Positions 44,533 through 53,147 of a stretch of DNA of 64,000 nucleotides are shown piece after piece. This stretch comes from Convivina praedatoris (lineage in GTDB: Bacteria > Bacillota > Bacilli > Lactobacillales > Lactobacillaceae): the NCBI RefSeq assembly GCF_933208505.1, contig NZ_CAKOEU010000007.1; one strand, written 5' to 3'. The notes beneath the pieces are model-generated. The model saw only the letters and a list, made by a program, of their open reading frames with translations. It had not been told where the DNA came from and made no database searches. The position numbers and the translations under genes are program-made. Every line of letters begins with the position of its first letter. Position 1 is the stretch's first letter.

Positions 44533-45657
44533 ATGAAAAATTTTAAAAATAATAAGATTTTAGTGTGGACAGTCGAAATTTTACTCGTACTCTCTATTAT
44601 CTTCATGTCCACCAAGATTGATTTTCTGTTTCACCCACTGTTCGTGCTAGCTTCCACGGTTTTTGCTCCCTTGTTATTGGCTGGATTTTTATACTACATG
44701 CTCAGTCCCTTACTCCAAATGTTAATGAAGGTCCGAATCTCCAAGGAGAGCACCATTAGTCGAACCTGGGCAGCAGCCATTGTTTTTCTAGGGCTATTGG
44801 CAGTCATTGCGCTAATTTTAGCTACCATTCTTCCTCGAATTAACGCGCAAATTGTCAGTTTAATCCGTATGTTCCCAACATTTGCCAAGCACCAAGAACA
44901 GCTCCTAATCGAAGCCACCAGACATGGTTGGCTCAAAGATATTGACTGGAACTTAATTATCTCCAAGCTTCAATCCAGTTACACTGACTATCTAGCCAAC
45001 TTCTATCAGTATGTGACCAACAACGCTGGAAATTATATTTCCTTTGCAACTAGCTTATTCGTTACCTTGCTAACTGCACCTGTCATTTTATTTTATATGT
45101 TAAAAGATGGCGATAAGTTTTTACCTAGTATTCGCAATCTTCTCCCTGGATTTTCAAACAGTCAATGGTACAAAACAGAAACGCTCCTAAAAAAGTTAAA
45201 CTATACTTTATCACGCTATATTAGCGGTCAAATCATTGAATGTCTCTTCACGGCGGTCTTTACCACAGCCGGATACTTCCTAATTGGTCAAAAATACGCG
45301 CTGGTGTTAGGTGTTTTTGGTGGATTTTGTGCCCTAATTCCTTATGTTGGCCCTTATATTGGCATTATTCCAGCGCTTATGATTTCAGTTACTACCAGCA
45401 TTTCCCAAGTAATCATGACAATTATTGTAGTGATGGTTGTCAATTTGGTTGATGGTAATTTAATCTATCCGAATGTTATCGGTAAAGTCTTAAATATTCA
45501 TCCGTTAACGATAATCATCATTTTGTTAGTCGCAGGTAATTTGGCCGGCGTACTGGGTATGATGCTATCTGTTCCACTATATGCAATTATCAAAGAGGTG
45601 GTTCATTTCTTATATGATGTGTGGACACTAAAAAAACAAAAATTAGTTAAAGAGTAA
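44533..45657 (+). CDS. AI-2E family transporter
   Basis: 374 residues; start at ATG after GAAAGGAATT. Eight helices with the PF01594 pattern: long extracytoplasmic segment after helix 3, YISFATSLFVTLLTAPVILFYMLKDGDKF, SRYISGQIIECLF, and GVFGGFCALIPYVGPYIGIIPAL. Members include E. coli TqsA and Na+/H+ antiporter-like proteins; the name does not prove autoinducer export. Single gene with terminator. Confidence 0.9.
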   Translation: MKNFKNNKILVWTVEILLVLSIIFMSTKIDFLFHPLFVLASTVFAPLLLAGFLYYMLSPLLQMLMKVRISKESTISRTWAAAIVFLGLLAVIALILATILPRINAQIVSLIRMFPTFAKHQEQLLIEATRHGWLKDIDWNLIISKLQSSYTDYLANFYQYVTNNAGNYISFATSLFVTLLTAPVILFYMLKDGDKFLPSIRNLLPGFSNSQWYKTETLLKKLNYTLSRYISGQIIECLFTAVFTTAGYFLIGQKYALVLGVFGGFCALIPYVGPYIGIIPALMISVTTSISQVIMTIIVVMVVNLVDGNLIYPNVIGKVLNIHPLTIIIILLVAGNLAGVLGMMLSVPLYAIIKEVVHFLYDVWTLKKQKLVKE

Positions 45658-45720
45658 GATTGATAGGTAGTTATTAGTCCAATTAGTATTACAATATCAT
45701 TCTTCAAACTGAATAAAAAT

Positions 45721-45760
45721 AAAAAGCACTAATCTCAGGTAATCTGGATTAGTGCTTTTT
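45721..45760. terminator. Intrinsic terminator
   Basis: AAAAAGCACTAATC...GATTAGTGCTTTTT after the AI-2E family gene; also suits the converging permease gene. Confidence 0.85.
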
Positions 45761-45842
45761 ATACTGACCAATTATATTTAATAAAAAAAGAAAAATCAGC
45801 TAGTACTTCGTATTATCTGTTAACGAGTTAATTGGGAAAATT

Positions 45843-47363
45843 TTATTTAATTAAATGATGCCTTTGTAAATACTCATGGGCCACTGTCGCCGCTTTTTGT
45901 TTTTGGACAGTCACTTGATAATTCATCGCTTGCATTTCCTGAGTAGTAACTTGATTACTTAAACGGTTCAAACTTTTCACCACTTGCAGATGTTTCTTGG
46001 CAAAAGTAGCTTTCATTAAAGGTGCAGCCTGATAGGGTGGAAAAAAGTTTTCATTATCATCAAGAACTTTTAAATTGTATTCTTTAATTTCAGGATCAGT
46101 CGTATAGGCGTCAGTTACGTCAACTTGTTTGGCATTCAAGGCCTGATAGCGTAACGCAGGAGCCATAGTTCTTATACTGTCAAATTGTAGTCCATAATTG
46201 CGTGCTAGACCCGGATAACCATCTGGCTGTCGATAAAAATCATCATCAAAAGCAGCCTTAAAGCCCGATTGCCTAGCGAGGTCAGCAGTTGTTTTTAAAT
46301 GATATTGTTCAGCATCCCCGGCTCGCACGGTTAATGCATAACCATTTTGATAGCGCATCGGTGCTAAATAAGTTAATTGGAACTGTTGTGCAAGTTGGGT
46401 TTTAGCGGCTTGGTAGGCTTGCTTGGGGTCATGCGGAATCGAGCCCTCCACCTTAGCCAGCGACTGTAAAGCTGTCCCTGTAAATTCTGGATAAATATCA
46501 ATTTTTCCACTCTTTAAACCATTAAATAAAAAGAAAGTATCTCCAAAATTGGGCTTAATTTTTACTTGAACATCAGGATTATCTTGTTCAATGACCTGTT
46601 GATACATGTTAATTAAGATTTCTGGTTCACCACCCATCTTACCGGCAATGGTAATCGTTTCTTTATGAGTTTCACTCAATAAACCATAACCACCCACAAA
46701 TAACCCCAGCGTACATACGACCGCTAAACTAATGCCAACAATTTTAACCGATACCTTAGTCACAAATTTAATTAAATAACTAAACAATAATGCTAATAGA
46801 GCTGACAGCACTGCACCAACTAACAAAGCCTCATTATTATTAGTTTGAATACCCAGCAGAATAAAACTACCAAGCCCACCACCACCAACCAAAGCTGCTA
46901 GCGTTGCTGTCCCAATAATCATCACCATCGCAATCCGAATTCCTGTCAAAATCATGGGTAAGGCTAGGGGAAGTTGAATACGAAATAGTTTAAATGTTTT
47001 TGATAAACCAAAAGCTTCAGCCGCCTCAGTTAGTTGCGGATCAATATTAGTTAGACCCGCATAAGTATTAGAGAAGACTGGCATAATCGCATATAAAACC
47101 AATGCAATAATCGCTGGGGTGGTGCCAATTCCTACAATCGGAATTAACAAGCCCAAAATGGCTAAACTCGGAATAGTTTGGACAATGCCAGCAATTTGCA
47201 AACACAATTCACCCCAGCGAGGCCGACTCATTAAAACAATTGCAAGCGGTATGGCAATTAAAATTGTAATAAGTATAGCTAAAAAAGAGATACTAATATG
47301 TTGCCACAGGGCCTTCATAATATCTGCCTGGTTCGTATTTAAGTAATTGATAAGCGCCACCAT
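45843..47363 (-). CDS. Fused ABC permease-binding protein, OpuC/EgtU type
   Basis: 506 residues. Residues about 1-210 are an OpuCB-like permease (PSLAILGLLIPIVGIG, EAAEAFGLSKTFKLFRIQLP coupling helix, IGTATLAALVGGGGLG). After one more helix comes a complete binding domain (about 235-506; GKMGGEPEILINMYQQVIEQ, IDIYPEFTGTALQ) on the outer face. Fused proteins of this kind import quaternary amines such as glycine betaine, carnitine or choline; the pneumococcal EgtU fusion imports ergothioneine. I cannot choose among these by reading. It lies four bases after its ATPase gene. Confidence 0.9.
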   Translation of the reverse strand: MVALINYLNTNQADIMKALWQHISISFLAILITILIAIPLAIVLMSRPRWGELCLQIAGIVQTIPSLAILGLLIPIVGIGTTPAIIALVLYAIMPVFSNTYAGLTNIDPQLTEAAEAFGLSKTFKLFRIQLPLALPMILTGIRIAMVMIIGTATLAALVGGGGLGSFILLGIQTNNNEALLVGAVLSALLALLFSYLIKFVTKVSVKIVGISLAVVCTLGLFVGGYGLLSETHKETITIAGKMGGEPEILINMYQQVIEQDNPDVQVKIKPNFGDTFFLFNGLKSGKIDIYPEFTGTALQSLAKVEGSIPHDPKQAYQAAKTQLAQQFQLTYLAPMRYQNGYALTVRAGDAEQYHLKTTADLARQSGFKAAFDDDFYRQPDGYPGLARNYGLQFDSIRTMAPALRYQALNAKQVDVTDAYTTDPEIKEYNLKVLDDNENFFPPYQAAPLMKATFAKKHLQVVKSLNRLSNQVTTQEMQAMNYQVTVQKQKAATVAHEYLQRHHLIK

Positions 47364-47367
47364 TGGG

Positions 47368-48291
47368 TTAATCCTCCACTTGCTGTGCCAAGTATGTGAC
47401 TAAGTCAGCCATTTTAAGTGACTTATCACCAACGATTACTTCCGACTCTTGTTGAAAGGCTTGGGCCAGCTCATAAATATTAGCTCGAACCGATAATGTT
47501 CCTGACTTCTGATGACTAGGTTGTCCTAAACCCGCAGCCAATACATCATTAATGAGGGGTATTTTTTCTTGATAATCATCAAAAAAATCAGCTACAAATT
47601 GATTAGCAGGATGCATTTTAATTTCATTTGGTGTCCCAATTTGCTGAATTTGTCCTTCTTTTAACACCACCAACCGAGTGGCTAAGCGCAATGCTTCTTG
47701 CATATCATGGGTCACAAAGACAATCGTCATTTGAAACTCTTGATGTAAATCAATCAGTAAATTTTGTAACTGTTTTCTTGAAAGTGGATCTAAAGCACTA
47801 AAAGATTCATCCATCAAAATAATTTTTGGATTAAAAACCAAGGCACGGACGATACCAACTCGCTGAGCTTCTCCACCAGATAATTCTTTTGGCAAGCGAT
47901 TCATAAAAACATCGGGATCTAAAGATACCCGCTGTAACATTTGTCGAATACGGTAATCCTGGTCCGATTTACTTAAATGTTGCGCATGTAGTGTCACTGC
48001 AATATTTTGCGCTACGGTTAAATTAGGGAATAGGGCACCTGATTGTAGTACATAACCCATTTGATGACGTAAATCATTAATGTTTTGAAGCTGACTAATA
48101 TCCTGACCATCAATTTCTATCCGACCAGTAGTGGGTGTATTTAAACGATTAATCATTCTCAGTAAGGTGGTTTTACCACTACCAGATGGACCTACTAACA
48201 CAAAGAGCTCATGGCTATTAATTGCTAAATTAATCTGGTTAAGTGCCAGCTTTCCTTGGTAGCTTTTACTAATATTTTTAAAGGTAATCAT
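47368..48291 (-). CDS. ABC transporter ATP-binding protein, OpuCA/EgtV type
   Basis: 307 residues; start at ATG after AAGGAT (MITFKNISKSY). Walker A GPSGSGKTT, signature LSGGEAQRVGI, Walker B IILMDESFSALD and H-loop THDMQ are intact, followed by a regulatory tail of about 80 residues without clear CBS pair. It is the first gene of a two-gene operon with the fused permease-binding protein. It powers osmolyte or ergothioneine uptake. Confidence 0.9.
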   Translation of the reverse strand: MITFKNISKSYQGKLALNQINLAINSHELFVLVGPSGSGKTTLLRMINRLNTPTTGRIEIDGQDISQLQNINDLRHQMGYVLQSGALFPNLTVAQNIAVTLHAQHLSKSDQDYRIRQMLQRVSLDPDVFMNRLPKELSGGEAQRVGIVRALVFNPKIILMDESFSALDPLSRKQLQNLLIDLHQEFQMTIVFVTHDMQEALRLATRLVVLKEGQIQQIGTPNEIKMHPANQFVADFFDDYQEKIPLINDVLAAGLGQPSHQKSGTLSVRANIYELAQAFQQESEVIVGDKSLKMADLVTYLAQQVED

Positions 48292-48372
48292 AATAATATC
48301 CTTATACAATTGTTCAATATAGCTTTCCTAAGGTTACTACAAATAGGGTCCCCATGTTAACTAAACCCCAAT

Positions 48373-48406
48373 AAAAAAGGTAACTACTAATAGGTAGTTA
48401 CCTTTA
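48373..48406. terminator. Intrinsic terminator of degV
   Basis: AAAAAGGTAACTACT-aat-AGGTAGTTACCTTT next to the stop of the leftward degV gene. Confidence 0.85.
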
Positions 48407-48409
48407 AAA

Positions 48410-49297
48410 TTATTTTTCAACCATACTTTCCCAATCTCTGGTCCAAATGAGAGCCATGGCACCATCCCCAGTATGCACACCAATAACGGGATCCATGCTA
48501 GACCGTTCAAAAGCTACTGCTGGATATTCCTGTTTAAATTCTTTCAACCACTTATCTCCCAGTTTAGGATTATTACCATCAACTACGTAGGCACGAACAG
48601 GATAATCAACTTGACTCAAATATTGGTTAAAAGCCATTTGAATTTCTTTGCGAGCACCGCTCATTTTACGAGCCTTACCAACAGCACCAATCTTTCCCTC
48701 CCCATTTACATCAAATGCTAGTAAGGGTTTGATATTTAATAGACCACCAATCAATGCTTGGCCTCGTGATAAACGTCCAGTTCGCTTCAAATGGGAGATA
48801 TCATTTACCACGAACCGAACATCAGTACTAGCTCTCAGCTCCCCAAGAGCTGCCAAAATTGCTGACATATCAGCTCCTTGGTCGGCCAACACTGAAGCCA
48901 GAATGGCTTGTTCACCAGCAGCCATGTTAGTTAAGCGCGAATCCCAAACCTGAACATCATCTAATCCATCAAAATCAGCAGCCACCAACTTGGCTGTTTG
49001 ATAAGCACCAGAAATACCAGAAGACAGAGTGATAATTATCGCTTGACTGTAACCGGCTGACTTGACCTCATTCAAAGCTTCTTCCCACTGCCCTGGTGTA
49101 GGTTGCGAGGTTGTTGGCAATTCTTTTCGCTCTTTAATCATGTCAACTAATTGGCCTAAATCATGAATATCACGATCACCTAAATAAGTTTCTTGGCCAA
49201 ATAAAATTGGTACCTCAACCTGAAAAATATGATAATGGTTACGCTTTTCAGCCGGTAAGGCTGCAGATGAATCCACAATAACTGCTACTTTTTGCAT
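48410..49297 (-). CDS. degV: DegV family fatty acid-binding protein
   Basis: 295 residues, full DegV length. Motifs: VAVIVDSSAALP at the start, TTSQPTPGQW, TLSSGISGAYQTAKLVA (the Ser-Gly loop that binds the acyl carboxylate), and FVVNDISHLKRTGRLS. Homologues (FakB) hand fatty acids to the FakA kinase for phospholipid synthesis. Single gene with its own terminator; two crcB genes lie upstream, 19 bases away, and may be co-transcribed. Confidence 0.92.
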   Translation of the reverse strand: MQKVAVIVDSSAALPAEKRNHYHIFQVEVPILFGQETYLGDRDIHDLGQLVDMIKERKELPTTSQPTPGQWEEALNEVKSAGYSQAIIITLSSGISGAYQTAKLVAADFDGLDDVQVWDSRLTNMAAGEQAILASVLADQGADMSAILAALGELRASTDVRFVVNDISHLKRTGRLSRGQALIGGLLNIKPLLAFDVNGEGKIGAVGKARKMSGARKEIQMAFNQYLSQVDYPVRAYVVDGNNPKLGDKWLKEFKQEYPAVAFERSSMDPVIGVHTGDGAMALIWTRDWESMVEK

Positions 49298-49316
49298 TTT
49301 AAACTCCTAAATTACT

Positions 49317-49667
49317 TTAAATAAAATATTGACCACACCAATGACCGATATAAAAACTTAATAAACCAGCTAAAATTTGCACCAGTAAATAGATTAAACG
49401 CTGCTTAAAACTGGATCTCTCCAAAGCTTGGGTCATCATCGTACTAAAAGTCGTTAACCCACCTAAAACACCGGTTCCCCAAAAACTAAACGTCAGTTCG
49501 TTTGGTTGCATAGACCACAAGAATCCCATAGCTAAAGCACCTAATACATTGACTATCCATATTGCGGTATACATAAGAAAGTTAGATGACCAAAAATAAA
49601 TCACTAAATAGCGCAGAGCCGCACCTAATCCAGCCCCTAGCGCTACCGGTAACAGGTAGTTAAACAT
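49317..49667 (-). CDS. crcB: Fluoride channel CrcB (Fluc), subunit 1
   Basis: 116 residues, four helices. Fluc motifs: GAGLGAALRYL, NVLGALAMGF (pore Asn) and GVLGGLTTFSTMM. Two crcB genes in tandem, overlapping by eight bases, imply a heterodimeric fluoride exporter as known in several Firmicutes. No fluoride riboswitch is visible upstream of the pair. Confidence 0.92.
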   Translation of the reverse strand: MFNYLLPVALGAGLGAALRYLVIYFWSSNFLMYTAIWIVNVLGALAMGFLWSMQPNELTFSFWGTGVLGGLTTFSTMMTQALERSSFKQRLIYLLVQILAGLLSFYIGHWCGQYFI

Positions 49668-50049
49668 GTTGCTCTCCTGACCGACAGACTAGCCACTGTC
49701 CTAATTCCACCATAAACCAACCACCAAATATAGTTGCCACTAAATAAAGGAAGCCTGATAGTAGACCTTGCTGATACACTTGTAAAATCATGGTACTAAA
49801 AGTAGTATAACCACCAAGTATCCCCGTACCAATAAATGTTTGCCACAAATGTGGTACGGCTGTATGTTTTGCCATCCAAGCACCTAAATAGGCCAAAGCC
49901 AAACAGCCAGTCCAATTAATGATTATGGTAGTAATTGGCCAATGACCAATCATAGGCAAATAACCAAATAAAAAACGTAGCCCACCACCTAAAAAGCCAC
50001 CAGCAAAAACAGCGATTAATTCAATTGAAGCTTTTCTACTTAACAACAT
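49660..50049 (-). CDS. crcB: Fluoride channel CrcB (Fluc), subunit 2
   Basis: 129 residues, four helices: GGFLGGGLRFLFGYL, INWTGCLALAYLGAW (pore Asn) and GTGILGGYTTFSTMILQ. First gene of the crcB pair. The Leu/Ala-rich second helix departs from the usual NxxGSFxxG pattern. It partners the other subunit in antiparallel dimers. Confidence 0.92.
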   Translation of the reverse strand: MLLSRKASIELIAVFAGGFLGGGLRFLFGYLPMIGHWPITTIIINWTGCLALAYLGAWMAKHTAVPHLWQTFIGTGILGGYTTFSTMILQVYQQGLLSGFLYLVATIFGGWFMVELGQWLVCRSGEQHV

Positions 50050-50214
50050 TGATTTATTTCTTTCATTAACGTTCCAAAACTAAGCGATTTAGCTGGACTC
50101 AATCAATCCACTTTAAGGCCAATCCCTTTATTAGTCAAGTTGGAAAGGTATTTTTGCTTGACAAATATCACTAACTTGGGTAGCCTTAGCTTATATTATT
50201 GATTGGAGCAAGAC

Positions 50215-50262
50215 ATGGAAGTAATTAAGTTCAACTTAGTTCGTCAGTGGTGGCGTCAGTGA
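50215..50262 (+). CDS. Tryptophan leader peptide, 15 aa
   Basis: ATG preceded by TTGGAG at a normal distance starts MEVIKFNLVRQWWRQ, stop TGA. Two adjacent Trp codons (50248-50253) near the end are the hallmark of ribosome-mediated attenuation. The codons around them (CGTCAG, twice) are themselves able to pair with CTGACG at 50307. It lies directly upstream of a predicted tryptophan ABC transporter operon. Confidence 0.72.
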   Translation: MEVIKFNLVRQWWRQ

Positions 50263-50407
50263 GACAGCTGTCCTTTTAAAGGTGAGCTGTGGCAATTTAT
50301 TTTGTCCTGACGACTCTTTACCATGTTCTTGGTCTGTTGGGCATCACCCCAGCAGGCCTTTCTTTTAGACTTTGAAGACCGACTGGGTATTCAAAGTCTT
50401 TTATTTT
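50263..50407 (+). promoter_or_regulatory. Attenuator region of the trpXYZ operon
   Basis: Downstream of the leader peptide: ACAGCT...AGCTGT (50264-50290) with an inner CCTT/AAGG; CTGACG (50307-50312), which can pair with the leader's CGTCAG; hairpin CTGTTGGG...CCCCAGCAG (50334-50355) followed by CCTTTCTTTT; and a strong terminator GACTTTGAA...TTCAAAGTC then TTTTATTTT (50368-50407). The terminator ends 13 bases before the trpX start. No T-box motif is present. Confidence 0.7.
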
Positions 50408-50419
50408 GGGAGAAAACAA

Positions 50420-51418
50420 ATGAATAAACGCTTATTAAGCAGTATCGTCATTGTCGTTGGCTTTTTAGTTTTTGCCTTTTTTCAAGGCACCCATTCATCT
50501 AACCACCAGGCTAAAATTCCTAAGGTTGGTATTTTACAATTAGTAACTCATCCAGCTCTCGATGAAATCCATCAAGGAGTTGTGGCGGGGCTAAAACAGG
50601 AAGGGTATGTCAATGGTAAAACGGTAAAAATTGACTATCAAAATGCCCAAGCTAATCAGGCTAATTTAAAGACAATGGCCCAAAACTTCATTAATCAAGG
50701 CGATAATCTAACAGTTGGTATCGCTACGCCAGCCGTACTGTCCTTAGCCAAAGCTGCCAACGGCCAAAGTCCGGTAATTTTGGCTGGTATTACAGATCCG
50801 GTCGGTGCAAAACTAGTTAAATCTATTGACAAACCAGGGGCCAATATCACTGGAACATCTGGTGATTCGCCTTTAACTGAGCATCTTGATGTGATTCAAA
50901 AGGTAGCACCACAAGCGAAAACTTTAGGCATTATTTATACCTCCTCTGATCATGGTGGTACTTATCATGCTCAAAAAACGGAAAAATTAGCTCAGGAAAA
51001 AGGCTTACGAGTCAAAATGTACACAATTGCAAGTACCAACGATATGCAACAAGTTGCAGAAACCATGGCTGGTCAAGTAGATGTAGTTTATGCTCCTCAA
51101 GATAATGGTGTCGCTAGCGCCATGAAAACTTTAATTAATACTACTAACCAAGCAAAAATTCCAGTCATCCCCGCCACTGATACCATGGTTAAAGATGGTG
51201 GTATTGCGACGATGTCGGTTAGTCAATTTGATATTGGTTATCAAGCCGGATTAATGGCTGGTCAAGTTTTGAAGGGTCAAAATCCAGCCACTATGCCAGT
51301 TCGTTCAGTTATGAAGGGTAGTTTAGTTGTAAATATCAAAGAAGCACAGATGTTAGGAATTGAGTTACCAGCCAATATGGTTCAAGAAGCTCAAGCACAC
51401 GGGGAGGTTATCCAATGA
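50420..51418 (+). CDS. trpX: Tryptophan ABC transporter substrate-binding protein (TrpX-like)
   Basis: 332 residues; start at ATG after TTGGGAG. N-terminal signal anchor without a lipobox Cys. It belongs to the ABC_sub_bind family (PF04392): KVGILQLVTHPALDEIHQGV, TVGIATPAVLSLAKA, ITDPVGAKLV, and VYAPQDNGVASAMKTL. TrpX-type proteins in streptococci are predicted tryptophan binders, mostly under T-box control. The Trp-Trp leader here independently supports tryptophan as ligand. Its stop overlaps trpY by four bases. Confidence 0.85.
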   Translation: MNKRLLSSIVIVVGFLVFAFFQGTHSSNHQAKIPKVGILQLVTHPALDEIHQGVVAGLKQEGYVNGKTVKIDYQNAQANQANLKTMAQNFINQGDNLTVGIATPAVLSLAKAANGQSPVILAGITDPVGAKLVKSIDKPGANITGTSGDSPLTEHLDVIQKVAPQAKTLGIIYTSSDHGGTYHAQKTEKLAQEKGLRVKMYTIASTNDMQQVAETMAGQVDVVYAPQDNGVASAMKTLINTTNQAKIPVIPATDTMVKDGGIATMSVSQFDIGYQAGLMAGQVLKGQNPATMPVRSVMKGSLVVNIKEAQMLGIELPANMVQEAQAHGEVIQ

Positions 51419-52311
51419 GTATGATTGTTTCCAGTATCGGACAGGGGATTCTATGGTCAATTTTGGGAATCGCCCTCTATCTAACCTTTCGAATTCTAGA
51501 CTTTCCAGATATGACAGTCGAGGGTTCTTTCCCTCTTGGAGCAGCTAGTGCTGTTACCTTAATTAGTCACGGTGTGAATCCTTTCTTAGCCACCCTGATA
51601 GCCTTTTTAATTGGTAGTTTAGCAGGATTAGCAACAGGATTACTATACACAAAGGGTAAGATTCCGGTTTTATTGGCTGGAATTTTAGTAATGACTGCTT
51701 GTCTATCGATTAATCTACGCATTATGGGTTCAGCCAATATTTCATTACTTAATCAAAAAACAATTTTTACTAACACTTTTTTAAGCCATCTACCCAAATA
51801 TTTTGACATGGTTGTTTTAGGTTTATTAATTGTATCCGTCATTACCCTCATCTTAGTCTGGTTTTTACAAACTGAAATTGGCCAAGCCTTTATTGCGACT
51901 GGTGACAATGTCACCATGGCCCAATCATTTGGTATTCAAACTGATAGAATGACGATTATGGGTCTGATGCTTTCGAATGGTTTAATCGGTTTAGGCGGAG
52001 CTATTATTGCTCAAAGTAATGGCTACGCCGATATCAACATGGGAATTGGTACAATTGTGATTGCTTTGGCTTCAATCATTATTGGAGAGGTTGTATTTGG
52101 TAATTTAACGCTTAATGAACGCTTAATCGCAGTCATCATGGGATCAATCTTTTATCGATTAGTCCTCCTTGGTGTACTGCAACTCGGCTTTAGCACAAAC
52201 GATTTAAATCTAATTTCTTCAATTATCTTAGCTACCGCTATGATTCTGCCACAACTACGTAAATACTTTAAGTTAGAGTCAATGATGAAAAAGGGGGGTA
52301 GCAATTCATGA
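51415..52311 (+). CDS. trpY: Tryptophan ABC transporter permease (TrpY-like)
   Basis: 298 residues, eight to nine helices. Branched-chain-permease-like fold with GIALYLTFRILDFPDMTVEGSF, LTPV-type gate LYTKGKIPVLLAGILVM and GLGGAIIAQSNGYADINMG in the second half. ATGA overlaps join it to both neighbours, so the three genes form one tightly coupled operon. Confidence 0.87.
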   Translation: MSMIVSSIGQGILWSILGIALYLTFRILDFPDMTVEGSFPLGAASAVTLISHGVNPFLATLIAFLIGSLAGLATGLLYTKGKIPVLLAGILVMTACLSINLRIMGSANISLLNQKTIFTNTFLSHLPKYFDMVVLGLLIVSVITLILVWFLQTEIGQAFIATGDNVTMAQSFGIQTDRMTIMGLMLSNGLIGLGGAIIAQSNGYADINMGIGTIVIALASIIIGEVVFGNLTLNERLIAVIMGSIFYRLVLLGVLQLGFSTNDLNLISSIILATAMILPQLRKYFKLESMMKKGGSNS

Positions 52312-53063
52312 CTAACGCCGTTATTTCACTTAAAAATATTAATGTCGTAGTAGGTGGCCACACTAAAATTATTGATGATCTCAATCTCGATATTTACCAA
52401 GGCGATTTTATCAGTATTCTGGGAACCAACGGTGCCGGTAAATCAACGCTTTTCAATACGATTGCTGGGAATTTAGCTCCTCAATCTGGCCAGATTTTAC
52501 ACAATGGCCAAGACATCACCCAACACAATGCTGTTCAACGAACCAAAATGATTGCCCGCGTCTTTCAGGATCCTAAGATGGGCACTGCTCCTCGTATGAC
52601 TGTCAGTGAAAACTTATTACTGGCTGAAAAAAGAGGAGAACATCGCGCCTTGCGTTCTCGGGGGCTTAACAAAGAAAAGTTAGTAGAATATGCTGCTATT
52701 ACCGCTAAAATGGGTAACAACCTCGACCAACGTTTACAAACGCCAACAGGTAGCTTGTCTGGCGGTCAACGACAAGCATTAAGTTTCTTGATGGCCACAC
52801 GAGTGAAACCTGAATTATTACTATTAGACGAACACACTGCCGCCTTGGACCCTAAAACCTCTGATCAACTGATGGCAGCTACTAATCAGCAAATTCTAGA
52901 TAACCAGCTCACCGCATTAATGATCACCCACAATTTGGAGGATGCCCTTCGATATGGCAATCGTCTTTTAATCCTCAATGCCGGTAAAATTGTCTTAGAT
53001 GTAAATGGTTCAAAAAAGCAAGCTTTAACTGAAGACCAACTACTAACTTATTTCACTTTCTAA
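52308..53063 (+). CDS. trpZ: Tryptophan ABC transporter ATP-binding protein (TrpZ-like)
   Basis: 251 residues. Walker A GTNGAGKST, Q-loop VFQDP, signature LSGGQRQALS, Walker B LLLLDEHTAALD and H-loop THNLED. Last gene of the trpXYZ operon. Confidence 0.9.
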   Translation: MTNAVISLKNINVVVGGHTKIIDDLNLDIYQGDFISILGTNGAGKSTLFNTIAGNLAPQSGQILHNGQDITQHNAVQRTKMIARVFQDPKMGTAPRMTVSENLLLAEKRGEHRALRSRGLNKEKLVEYAAITAKMGNNLDQRLQTPTGSLSGGQRQALSFLMATRVKPELLLLDEHTAALDPKTSDQLMAATNQQILDNQLTALMITHNLEDALRYGNRLLILNAGKIVLDVNGSKKQALTEDQLLTYFTF

Positions 53064-53147
53064 TTTAATAAATTATCTCTCATACTTTCATGGCTTTTCT
53101 CATTTATTTAACCTATAATGCTAGGTAGTTATGAAAGGGGAATTAAT

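Noticed and set aside
50050..50214. Fluoride riboswitch for crcB or T-box for trpX
   Set aside because: Neither the fluoride consensus on the minus strand nor the GGTGGTACC T-box core on the plus strand is present.
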